Of a DNA stretch of 64,000 nt, positions 44,722-55,076 are shown in pieces. The notes below the pieces were generated by a model. It saw only the letters and a program-made list of their open reading frames with translations, did not search any database and was not told the origin of the DNA. The stretch comes from Mycogone perniciosa (lineage: Eukaryota; Ascomycota; Sordariomycetes; Hypocreales; Hypocreaceae). Both the position numbers and the translations under genes were made by a program. Where the stretch lies: NCBI GenBank assembly GCA_025331125.1, contig JAOALB010000072.1, forward strand, positions 186,001-250,000, written 5' to 3'. Position 1 is the first letter of the stretch. Each line of letters opens with the position of its first letter.

Positions 44722-45716
44722 GCAGGATGAAAAAAAAAGGGGCAGCCCTTGGGGAGATACAGAAGTCTCAAGGCTACGGAGGAATGAGTAATGAGCATAC
44801 TATGTTAATACCACTTTCGTTTTGTCAGGAAAATGCATATTTTTGGGCTTACGGGGGTATGAACTGATCAATCAGATCTTGATGTGGCATATGACTACTA
44901 TGAGATACAGACTGGCGTTGACATGACGAATCTGGGTGCTCACGGAACTAGATATGAATTGGGGGTTTTTATTAAATAATTTTTGAATACTATGTATGTT
45001 ATTCGAAGTGCTCTCTAGCTACGGAGTATCTAGTCCGTGATCTGTTTTGATGATACGAGTTAACTTGGCATCAGTAAGATAGATAGATAACTTGCCATTT
45101 CTGGCAATTATCAGACCATACATACCCCGCGATTCATATTCGTAGTAGTCTCGGGTAATATTGTCATACACACATAGGTATGATGAGGAGTACGGAGTAG
45201 TATTAGTAGTACATGGAAATTCAGCCGGATTGTTAAAGCCCGCACTGGGATTCGACGAGGTGGAGACCCTATGGGGACCAAATCGAGGCACAATGACGGA
45301 GCGGAATGCGGAGGTGGCTTTTGAGGGGCAGAGAGAATCTCCTCCCATCTTTTTTGTCCGATAAACTGCCGTTGTTTATGTGCTTTTTTGAGCCTTTCCG
45401 TTGATTCCGTTCTGGTCTGAGTGAGCAGAGGGATAGTGATAGACAGGAGATAGGACAGGTGAGTGACGCACTCTTTTATGTGCTGTGCGTTGGGATTCTG
45501 TAGGAGAAAGAAAGGGCATAGGTTTTGATCTCAGCCTTTGCCGCGCGCTCTCCGTATCGAACCCTGGGAACCTCCAGCTGAAATATATCTCTCTCCCACT
45601 CTTTCTCACTCGAGCTCTCTCATCCTTGTCATCATAAATCTCAATTCTGCCATCGATTTAGATATAAAACCAATGGTAGAGAGAAAAGCAGACTAACCAA
45701 GAAGTACAGACTCGCC
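44722..45716. other. intergenic region
   Basis: It holds the 3' end of the SANT gene and the promoter of the dehydratase gene. A dispersed-word copy (TACGGAGTA) lies at 45191-45199 and a relative (TACGGAGTATCTAG) near 45020. No gene recognised. Confidence 0.45.
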
Positions 45717-47799
45717 ATGGCAGACCAGCAAGCTTCCAATGTGCCAACTCACGACCCCAAGTCGTCGAGTGATTACATCCAGTTCAACTGTCTCCCTCCA
45801 GGTGGACCGCTGAATCGATGGTCGACGACTCTCACTCGAGATCATGACTTTCCAGGAGCTCAGGTATGAGTCTTCTCGCCTCATGATACGATTGCCTCGC
45901 GATGATGTGAAGGGCAGGGCTTGCTAACTGGGGTTCATAAAAGGCCATGCTCTACGGAGCCGGCGTGCCAAACCGTGAGATGATGAAGAGTGCGCCTCAA
46001 GTCGGCATCGCGACAGTCTGGTGGGAAGGAAATCCATGCAAGTAGGTATATGCCTGCCACTTAGTCCGAGGACACACCGACTAATCAACTCTCTCTTAGC
46101 ACACATTGTGAGTGAACAGTGAAGAGTCAGCTTTCGTGACCTGAAGCTTATTGTACGTCCCAGTGCTCGAGTTTGGTCAGATTGTCAAAAAGTCTGTTGA
46201 GAAGCAAGGCATGCTCGGCTGGCAATTCAACACTGTCGGCGTCTCAGACGCCATCACCATGGGCGGTGACGGTCAGTCCTCCCAGTCCTCCCTCTCCCTC
46301 CTCTTCTATCCCGTCATGCATACATCTTACACCCGGAACCAGGCATGCGCTTCTCCCTCCAAACCCGCGAACTCATCGCCGACTCCATCGAATCCGTAAC
46401 CTGCGCCCAGCACCACGACGCCAACATCTCCATCCCAGGCTGCGACAAGAACATGCCCGGCGTCGTCATGGCCGCTGCCCGCCACAACCGTCCCTTCATC
46501 ATGATCTACGGCGGCACCATCCGCAAAGGAAACTCCTCCCTCCTCGAGAAGAACATCAACATCTCCACCTGCTACGAAGCCGCCGGCGCATTCACCTACG
46601 GCCGCCTCCACGCAAAGACTAACCCCGACCAGCCCGGCCGCCAAAGCTCCGACGTCATGGAAGACATCGAACAACACGCCTGTCCCGGAGCCGGAGCCTG
46701 CGGCGGCATGTACACGGCAAACACCATGGCCACCGCCATCGAAGCCATGGGCCTCACCCTCCCCGGCTCATCGTCCTACCCAGCCCTCTCCCCCGAAAAG
46801 AACCGCGAGTGCGAACGCGCCCCTGAAGTCATCAAAACAACCATGGAGAAGGACATCCGCCCGCGCGACCTGCTCACCCGCGCCGCCTTCGAAAACGCCC
46901 TCGTCTTGACCATGATCCTCGGCGGCTCGACAAACGGCGTGCTTCACTTCCTCGCCATGGCCAACACAGCCGGCGTGCCCCTGACTCTGGACGATGTTGC
47001 GAGGGCCAGTGATCGCACCCCCTTTTTGGCAGACCTAGCCCCCAGCGGCAAATACCTCATGGAAGACCTCTACAAAGTCGGCGGCACGCCATCCGTCCTT
47101 AAGATGCTCATTGCAAAGGGCCTCATCGACGGCTCCATCCTCACCGTCACGGGAAAAACCCTCGCCGAAAACGTCGCAGACTGGCCCTCCCTCGACCCTG
47201 GCCAACAAATCATCCGGCCCCTCGAAAACCCCATCAAATCCAGCGGCCACATCCGTATCCTGCGCGGAAACTTCGCCCCCGGCGGTGCCGTGGCGAAAAT
47301 CACAGGTAAAGAGGGCCTGTCGTTTACGGGTCGTGCACGCGTGTTTAATAAGGAACATGAACTCAACACTGCCCTTTCAAAGGGTCTGATCAAGAGTGAG
47401 GATGGAAACCTGGTTCTTATTGTGCGTTATGAGGGACCGAAGGGTGGACCGGGTATGCCGGAGCAACTCCGCGCCTCTGCGGCTATCATGGGTGCCGGCT
47501 TGACGAATGTAGCGCTCGTGACCGATGGCCGCTACAGCGGTGCGTCTCACGGCTTCATCGTGGGCCATGTTGTCCCTGAAGCAGCAGTGGGAGGACCGAT
47601 TGCACTGGTGCAGGACGGTGATGAGGTGACCATTGACGCGGTGAGGAACCGTATTGACGTTGCGGTTTCGGAGGAGGAGATGGAAGAGAGGAGAAAGAAC
47701 TGGACGCCTCCGGAGCCAAAGATCAAGAGGGGCGTGTTGGCCAAGTATGCGAAGTTGGTTGGTGATGCGAGCCACGGCGCCGTGACGGATGGATGGTAA
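45717..47799 (+). CDS. dihydroxy-acid dehydratase family (IlvD/Edd) protein
   Basis: Five exons, join(45717..45863, 45944..46041, 46100..46107, 46164..46271, 46343..47799), 605 aa. Iron-sulphur dehydratase: 2,3-dihydroxy-acid to 2-keto acid, the third step of valine/isoleucine synthesis if it is the Ilv3 orthologue. The three cluster-ligand Cys motifs are present: G-N-P-C-N, P-G-C-D-K-N-M-P-G, and A-C-P-G-A-G-A-C-G-G-M. Exon 3 is only 8 nt and supplies T-H after the first Cys motif, completing G-N-P-C-N-T-H-L; skipping it would break the frame. The N-terminus (M-A-D-Q-Q-A-S-N-V-P) is acidic and lacks a mitochondrial presequence, so this may be a cytosolic paralogue with another substrate. Convergent with mvp1. 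Confidence 0.92.
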
Positions 47800-48122
47800 A
47801 GATGCTGTGGTAGTAAAACGCTCGAAGAAGAGCCAATGTGGTCAAAAGAAATGGATGTATCCAGGACATGAACTTCTGCTCTATTATATGAAACGAGTAA
47901 AACCTGTCACAAAAGCTTTCACACATACAAAAGGGGAATCCAAGGGTATCGACGCCTCGACTACTTACCCACCCACCAAAACGACGTTATTCACACAAAC
48001 CAAGATATCCTCCCGCTCGATCGCTCAGTCTCTGATCTGGTTGTGTACACATTAAGTTCCTGCTCCCCTGTCCTTTATGGATAAGAAGGAGAGAGAATAG
48101 ACCAAGAGGAAACTCCACCGCT
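47800..48122. other. convergent 3' intergenic region
   Basis: 323 bp between the dehydratase stop (+) and the mvp1 stop (-). No gene or clear terminator structure recognised. Confidence 0.4.
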
Positions 48123-50773
48123 CTAGTCTCCCAGAGGCATTCCTTCCAGGGCATCCAGTAAGCGCCGCCAGTTGTCCGCTAGCATCTCGGCGTACTTGAC
48201 TCGTTCACCCGCCCAGTCTTGGTTCCACCTGCTGACGTGGTACTGCGTTGACTGAAAGGCGATGAGCTCGTCCCGGAGGCACTCCCTGACGAAAACGGAT
48301 CGATTGTGTTGCTGCACAATAGACTCCTTGTCCTGTAGGGGACACATTAGTATTTCGCAGTTGAGAAAATACAAGGGGCTGATTATCAGCTGATGCAAAC
48401 TCACCTTGATGATGGCCTCCATCACCTTTTCAGTCTCTCCTGGCTTGACCAAACCCTCTGGTTTAGAGTTCAGGTTGCTTAACTTAGTCTCGTTGGTTTG
48501 TATCCTCCTTTCCAGATATGGGATGTTGTCCTTGTCTAGTCTCTCCCTCCGATCAAACAGCTCCCGCAGACTGACAAGTGCATCCCGCTGGCGCTTCAAG
48601 TCCTCCAGAACACCCTCGTCCCAGCCTCGGCTCTCATCCTCCATCAAGCTAGTACATGTGCGCAAATGTTTGCTCATGGCCATCAGACCGTCGTTGAGCA
48701 GTGGAGTCTCATTCGTATCGGTCGCGTAGGTATCCGCAGAGACCTCTGTAAGTGAATTCAGTGACATGGCGACTCGCGCATGGTCAGCAGCAACGCCTTC
48801 GGTTCGCTTGACTAGGCGATCCATGATGTTGCAGCAATTGATGTAGAGCTCGGCAGAGCGACGGACGCCAGCGCGCGTCCGAGCGAATAGATCCTCGAGT
48901 GTCGGCGGCAGCGAGTCCTCAAGGCCAGGAGGCAAGGCTCGGTCGGTGAATTCGTCCTGGACAGAAATAGTAGCCTGCTTTCGCCAAACAGCCAGTTCCT
49001 GCTTACCAATTAGCATCAATGCCATCAAAGATTAGGATCGGGAAACGCACAGTAGGAACCGTCAGGAACATCACAACCAGCTGCTCCTGGCTCAACACCG
49101 GATGCCTCACGAGGGCATTCAAGAACCTACCCAGCCCTCGCCGACGCTTCTCGATGAAGGAGCCGTCGTTGGACAGGTGGTTACCATTCACAGCCACGCG
49201 CTTGGGCGGTAGCAGTGGCAGAGTCCTGAACGGATACCTCTTGTGCAAGCAGTCCAGAAGCCAGACAAAGTCGCTGTACCGACGGACAACCTTGCTCCCT
49301 CGTCGTTGGCTTGTAACCTCATAGTTGTGGTGCTGGAACATGAATATTCCCTCCTTGCCCGGCATAAGTGTGACAAGGACGGTCTCTTCCACGCCGCCCC
49401 CGATGCGACCACCGAGGCTTCTAATCTGGGTCGCGGGAGGAGGATCAATACTGGGCGCTCGGCCAGCGCCATCTGCCCCGAACGGATTAGGTGCTGGCGC
49501 TTGGTTCGGGTGTGGATGCCTTTCATTGAAGCCAGCACCGGCGGAGCCGTTGTTCCCTTCATAGTAGCCTCCCCATCCACCTTGCCCTGGAAGAGAGCCA
49601 CTCGACACCTGCCTGTGAGAATTCGAAGGGCGTACGGGCTCCGTTGGGGGCGCAGCGTAATGGTTTATAGGTTGCGGCCCGAATGATGGGGGAGGAGGAG
49701 GAGGGGGTGGTGGTGGTGTATGCTTGCTGAAACCATTCGGTCGAGGCGGTGCGACATGATTGTCCGTCCCGTTCGGCCTAGCGTGGGCATGACCCTTGTG
49801 TAGATCGGGCGTGTTCCAAGGATCGTCTTCCGGGTCGTCGTCCAAGGCCGGCCTGAGCATGTTGGGCGAGACGGGGAGCTGTGTCGCCGGCGGAGGAGGC
49901 ATGATCGGGACCTGCGGCGGCTTTGCGGCGAGCTCGGCGACGGGAGGCAAGACGGGCTCTGCAGTAAGTCCCGGGAGCTTAGGTCGAGGGATATCTAAGC
50001 AAGAGATGAAATGGAAGATTAGCCTGCGGAGCTCCCCACTAAGAGAATGACCATTGGGCGCGATAACAGAAGATGATGTATCAAAAAGATAGCGTCCACC
50101 AATCAATTTGCCATCGCCTTGTCGTGATTCGCGGCAGCTGGAGGTGTTGGTGACAATTGAGGGAAATGATAGGCAACGGAAGGCCCATAAAACACAGCGG
50201 CTAACACGCATATTCACACATGACAACAGAGGAGATGCATGGCTTTGACTCACTTCTCCTTCGTTCGTCGACACTGTCCAGGCTGATCGTGTCGCCCTCC
50301 TGCGCCAAGCCAACCAGCGCCAGAAGCACGTTGAACTCGCTGCGCCCCAACGAGACTTCTGAGCCATCAGGAGCCACGAGCGACATGATGCGCACTTGAG
50401 CATCGGCATCGAGGCGGGCCACGGCGAACAGCTTGGCGACGCCTGTAGCCGTGACTCGTCCAGCACTGCCGTCCTCGCGCACCACTGCATCGAAGACCTC
50501 AATGTAGCTCTCTGGCACGTCGGAGGCGGGCAGCAGGCTGCGGATCAGCTCGGCGCGGCTCTGCTGCTTGCGAGGGGTCGGCATGTCCCAGGGCGAGGCA
50601 TCGTGGCTGTCGTCGAAGAGCCCATTGGCGGAGTTGCGGCCAGAGATTGGCTCGTTGTCGAAGAGGCCGCCTCCTCCTCCGCCTCCTCCTCCTCCTCCAT
50701 TGCGGCGATTCGGCGATTCGCCCAGGGCTGGCCCGCTGCCATTGTCGGATGGCGACGTCCCAAAGAGAGACAT
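48123..50773 (-). CDS. mvp1: sorting nexin Mvp1 (vacuolar protein sorting)
   Basis: Four exons, complement(48123..48332, 48405..48998, 49051..49994, 50254..50773), 755 aa. Endosomal sorting nexin that retrieves cargo and aids vacuolar sorting. Order: poly-Gly run (residues about 25-35), an EH-like helical region 65-170 (fungal Mvp1 N-domain), a Pro-rich linker with a run of ten Pro (267-276), the PX domain about 376-487 with the phosphoinositide-binding R-R-Y-S-D-F at 411-416, then a helical BAR-like domain to the end. Introns have GTGAGT, GTGCGT and GTGAGT donors and close in phase 1, 0, 0. The start at 50773 is the conserved M-S-L-F-G; an upstream in-frame ATG (50857) gives an unrelated leader. 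Confidence 0.95.
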
Positions 50774-51475
50774 GGCTCGGGTCGTCGTGGCCTTGCTCCT
50801 TGTGATGGAGATGCTGCTGCAAGTCGTGGGCTTCGTAATAACGGGGATTAAAAGCAAGCTAGGGCCGTTGCTCGTGAGGGGGAGCTTGCGTTGCTTCTCG
50901 TCACAGGTTTATTATTAGTAGTACTTCGTAGTCAGTAGTAGTCGTAGTAGTAGTATGTAGTTAGGCGGTTTGTGGCCCTGGAATCGAAGGCCTGCAGGGA
51001 TTAGAGTTGGCACATAGAAAACACAATAATGACGAGCAGCGAACAGGAAAAACGGCAAAAATGCAATTGGGACACGACGAATGCACGAGATGGAATGGCG
51101 AAGTTGGCGGTTGGCGGTTGGCTGGTTGTGAAGTCATTTGCATGTAAAAAAGGTGGAGAAGTTGTTGAACAGTGCAACGAGAGGCGGTTATAGCGGCCTT
51201 TCGCCACATTTGCTCCCCCGCAGACCCCAAAACAGTGGCTGGTTGGCCATTATAGGCCTAATCACAACTCACATACGGAGTTCTCGTACTCCGTACAGTG
51301 GTGTACATATTATCTACATACCTTAGTAGGTACCTATAGTACTCCGTACTTCATACAAAGTACAGCAACCTGGATGCCGTACAGACGCATTGGAATTGAT
51401 CATTCATTGTACAATTGGCTCCTGTTGTTGGGATTTCCAATGTAGCCTCTCATTATAGTACACATGCATTTCCCT
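50774..51475. other. intergenic region (mvp1 promoter)
   Basis: mvp1 promoter plus the 3' side of the uL15m gene. The dispersed word is dense here: GTACTCCGTAC at 51286-51296 and again at 51339-51349, 53 bases apart. A GTAGTA-type tract lies near 50915-50960. No gene seen. Confidence 0.45.
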
Positions 51476-52425
51476 CTACCACAGCGTCTCCTCAGCTGCT
51501 TTCTTCTCCGTCTTCGCCGCGCTCTTGACCTTGTGCACTCCCGGCACCCTAAAGTACAAGCTGGGCGACTGGCCTGGCACAATTTGGTGGCTCAGATATC
51601 CCCTATGCGCCGGGTCCCGGTAATACTCGATATCCGCACGGCTCGTCGGGTCCGGCAGCCTGTATCGGAACGGAGCCTTTCTCGCCTCCGCCAGCACTGA
51701 TTCCACATGCTCCTTGCCTACGGGTAGGGGCTTGTCTGTGTTGACAGACTCTCCCGTCAACAGCCGTTGGATGGCCAGCCTGGTGTAATATCTCGTCACG
51801 ACCTTGCCCCCCGCGGCCTCGATAGCGGCAATCGCACCGGCCGATACTCTCGAAACCATGACGTTGATGGGCTGCTTCAGGATTTCCGAGCCCCGTGAAA
51901 GAATCTTGACGCCATCTTTGACACTGCCAATCAGCCCACTCTCGACCAATTCCTTTGGTGTAATCTGTTTCGTCGGGTCTAGCCGTCCCTGATCAACCCA
52001 GTGCTGGATCTGGTCGAGGTTTACTTCCGAAATTTCTGGTGCCCGACTAGTTGCCATTAGCAAACCATGTTCCGTTCCCATGCCCCTCCGCCTTGAGTCG
52101 CTCACAAATTGGTGAATCCCTTCCTGCCATGCTTCACAATCAACGGCGTCTGACCACCCTGGAACCACGGGTTCACCTTGCCATGCTGTTTCTGACCCTT
52201 GTGACCCCTTCCGGACGTCTTTCCATGGCCCGACGAGGGACCGCGACCAACTCGCTTCTTGTTCTTCACGGCGCCTTGGTTGTTGGCAAGGCTGCCCAGG
52301 ATCGAGGCATGTCGGGTCTGCTGGAGGGTAAGTCTGGCGAGGCAGGCCGTCAGCGAGCTGGGCGAAGGATTGACGGCTATTCTGCAGCATGCCGAAGCGC
52401 TGGCCGATAGTATTCGAGGAGGCAT
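51476..52425 (-). CDS. mitochondrial large-subunit ribosomal protein uL15m
   Basis: Two exons, complement(51476..52046, 52106..52425), 296 aa. Part of the mitochondrial 54S ribosomal subunit, equivalent to bacterial L15 (yeast Mrpl10). The N-terminal 40 residues are Ser/Arg/Ala-rich without acidic residues, a mitochondrial presequence. The L15 signature follows: K-K-R-V-G-R-G-P-S-S-G-H-G-K-T, then G-Q-K-Q-H and the Gly-rich loop W-F-Q-G-G-Q-T-P-L. The second exon carries the L15e/L18e-like core with V-S-R-V-S-A-G-A-I and G-G-K-V. The start at 52425 was chosen over one 13 codons upstream, which has an acidic leader. The 59-nt intron (GTGAGC...TAG) is phase 2. Confidence 0.93.
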
Positions 52426-53260
52426 CGTGACGCAATTGGACTTTTGGCCGTTGTCGCAAGTCAATCCAACAATGGCCTGGAATTTTTGGATCCAGAACTG
52501 GTAGGCCCAATTCTCTCTGCCTCAGGCCTTAATGATAATACTGCTACTCCGTACTACAACTAGTAATAGCGGTACGTACTCCGTACTTCGTACATACACG
52601 ACACCAGATATTTACGCGTAAATAAAAGCCTTTTGATTGGGCAGACTATTACAGTCACTCGGCATAGAAAATAATAAGGTACTCTACTTCATATGGCGCT
52701 AAGTATACAACTGGATTTGAGGAGACAACAAATTGGATGTCAAAGGCGCTTTTTCAACAGCCACTGTTGTGATGTGTTATACCTCATATATACAAGACTT
52801 TCGTCTGAATATACCATTGAATTTTGGAACGGCTGAGATGTGAAATCTGGAGATGCTAGTGGCTATTCTAAGAACGGCATCGGATGCTACCCGTCAGTAT
52901 CGTGTGTAGGATCTGAAGCGCCCAACCCATCATGAAGCGCCTCACAACCAACGCGATTGGATATACTATCGTACACATTATGTGACACCGCATCTATATT
53001 TAAACTGCAGTTCACAGGCTAACAGTAGATTCGTGCGGGGTTAAACAAGACACTCGTTTTCCTTGGCAGTGTCATAAAAGATCTTGCCTTCGCGATTGTG
53101 TTTTGCTGGTACTTAATCTTCAAGTTAATCTTCTACATACCAATTCTCTCTTCTGCTTTCTCCATTACTACATACAGTTACCATTTCAATTTCAAATAAT
53201 ACCCATATTGAGGGAGCGTCCAAATCAACACCGCCTCAGCAGACTCGTCGTCAGGTCGCC
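52426..53260. promoter_or_regulatory. divergent promoter region (uL15m / trefoil gene)
   Basis: It separates two diverging starts. A dispersed-word copy (GTACTCCGTAC) lies at 52576-52586, 151 bp upstream of the uL15m start, followed by the related word TACTTCGTAC. No gene recognised. Confidence 0.45.
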
Positions 53261-53758
53261 ATGCCACCTGGCACTTCAACAATGGGATCCACTCAATATA
53301 CCCCAGAGACCACCGAAAAGACTATCCCAGATGATGTCTGGGATGGCCTCTACTACGCAGTCCCTTGGCCCGGCAACACATACTATATTGTGGAAAAAGG
53401 AAGTGGAATGGCCATTTACGTAAATACCGAGAATGGAGACACTTACCTCTCCGACGTAAGAAAAGATGGGCATGAAAAGAATCGCTGGAAGTGCATCGAG
53501 AAAAACGGCTACTTCGGGTTTATCCATGAGCAGTCGGGAAGATACATCGGTCATAACAACCAGGGCCACATACATGCTGCCACTTATCACCACGAGGCGT
53601 GGGAGTTGATGACGCCGAGGAGGCATCCTGATGGGGGATATGAGTTATTGGTGCCACATTGGTGGCATACGCTGAAGAAGATATGTGTTGCGGAGAATGG
53701 AACTCGTCTTGTATTGAGACAGCATGGGGCGACTCGCTTCGGGTTTGTGAAAATCTAA
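53261..53758 (+). CDS. small beta-trefoil-like protein, function unknown
   Basis: 165 aa, single exon, no signal peptide or membrane segment. The sequence repeats a short strand-turn-strand pattern three to four times (Y-Y-I-V-E-K-G-S-G-M-A-I, W-K-C-I-E-K-N-G-Y-F-G-F, Y-I-G-H-N-N-Q-G, W-E-L-M-T-P-R-R-H-P-D-G-G-Y-E-L-L), as in fascin/ricin-B beta-trefoils. Members of this compact family are widespread and uncharacterised in Aspergillus- and Penicillium-type genomes, as far as I recall. A carbohydrate- or protein-binding role is inference from the fold. The gene is convergent with a secreted protein gene. A start at 53285 (M-G-S-T) would shorten it by eight residues. Confidence 0.8.
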   Translation: MPPGTSTMGSTQYTPETTEKTIPDDVWDGLYYAVPWPGNTYYIVEKGSGMAIYVNTENGDTYLSDVRKDGHEKNRWKCIEKNGYFGFIHEQSGRYIGHNNQGHIHAATYHHEAWELMTPRRHPDGGYELLVPHWWHTLKKICVAENGTRLVLRQHGATRFGFVKI

Positions 53759-54151
53759 GTTACAAGTGTATGACGCCAAGGAAGCCGGTTTGGAATTACT
53801 GTGAAGCAAGCAGAACGTCATATGGGTTTCACGTAGCTTTTCACGTGCTTATAGGATTATGCAGCGAATTTACAGTTTGACCAATCCTCAAGTGTTCGTC
53901 CTTCTTTCTCATTGAAGCTGCTCGTGACATGAGATGTATGAAATATATGCACTCAGTGATTACTTCAGCAGCTGAAGAATGACTGAAGAAGCATGTACAA
54001 AAATGTAATGTACGTTAACGTCATAAGGTAAATATGTTCAACGACTCCCTAGTCATGCATGTCCCTCAGCACCCGGAGCGGAGGCCTTGTTCAACTCTGG
54101 ATATGTCGGTCCCCCTCCAGCCCCAATTATTCGATTTAGATGTCTCAATTG
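53759..54151. other. convergent 3' intergenic region
   Basis: Shared 3' region of the trefoil gene (+) and the secreted-protein gene (-). AT-rich, with no gene recognised. Confidence 0.4.
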
Positions 54152-55029
54152 TTAGCATTGGACCTTATCTGAGCCAGTGCTGCATCCGTACTGGACGCTA
54201 CCAGGGCCCTGGCCGTCAACGGGAGCCAGAGCACCGCTGTTGGCATAGTTCGTGCATTTCTGGCCGTCGATGCAGGACCAACATTTCTCAGTCCATACCC
54301 ATCCCCAGACAAGAAAGTTCTGGAGCCAGATCTGCCCCACGCTCCCTCCAGGAATGTTACAGGTTACTACCATTGTTGTTAGCTAAAGACGTTTAGACAA
54401 CAGGTGGGAATAAGCGAGACTCACTTGAGCCGGAATGGGACCAGCTATTGGTGACACTCATGCCAACAGAGGCGCCGAGCATCTCCTTGATGATGTTGAT
54501 ATCGATACCGGCATTAGTCGAAATAGATTTGGTGAATGTCCAGGAAATACTCTCGCTGGCTATTGCCGTGGAGTACCCGTTCGACAAACAGGCAGAGACA
54601 GGGTGCCACGTATCCCACCAATTCTGGACCTGCTGAAGTGAATGCCGCTGGTGGGGGAAGATGCATAGACTGTTGGGTTTGAGAGTTAATAACTGCTGAA
54701 ATCCCATGTGAACAAGATAAAAGAAAAACTTACTCGCGCGCGCTCAGCGTGGAGTGTGCCTTGGCAGGCTTGATTGTACTAAGGTCGATAAATTGGCGAG
54801 TATCGTGGAGATAGATAGTGTGATTGGCGCCCTGGTTATTCATGAAATAGTCGTCCAGGTTGTCCGAACTGATGATGTGGTCAGGGTGCAGGCTTTTCAG
54901 GACGTTCCTGTGAGCAGTGTCGGGATGCAAGATGGTGGCATTGACAGCAGTTTTGGGAGCCCGAATTCGTGCTGGGCTGGGAGCTGCCAAGACGAGGCCG
55001 GCAAGGGCGAGGATGGAAACTAGCTGCAT
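54152..55029 (-). CDS. secreted Cys-containing protein, function unknown
   Basis: Three exons, complement(54152..54366, 54425..54669, 54734..55029), 251 aa, phases 2 and 1. Residues 1-16 are a clear signal peptide (LVSILALAGLVLAA then P-S-P-A). Residues 17-97 are a propeptide-like region with three N-x-S/T sites. The mature half has an amphipathic Ser/Thr/Ile-rich middle, with alternating hydrophobic residues and a glycine turn, that could form a long beta-hairpin. A Cys-rich end follows (E-K-C-W-S-C-I-D-G-Q-K-C and a final V-Q-C). An aerolysin-like or other secreted lectin/effector fold is possible, but I cannot assign a family and claim no activity. The last acceptor is GGTAG at 54368-54367, after a GCTAAC branch site. 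Confidence 0.75.
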
Positions 55030-55060
55030 TGTGGTTATAGAGAAGAATGGTGAAATCCTT

Positions 55061-55076
55061 GTGTGTGTGTGTGTGT
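55061..55076. repeat. (GT)8 tract in the secreted-gene leader
   Basis: Perfect dinucleotide run 32 bases upstream of the start codon of the secreted Cys-containing protein. Confidence 0.9.
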
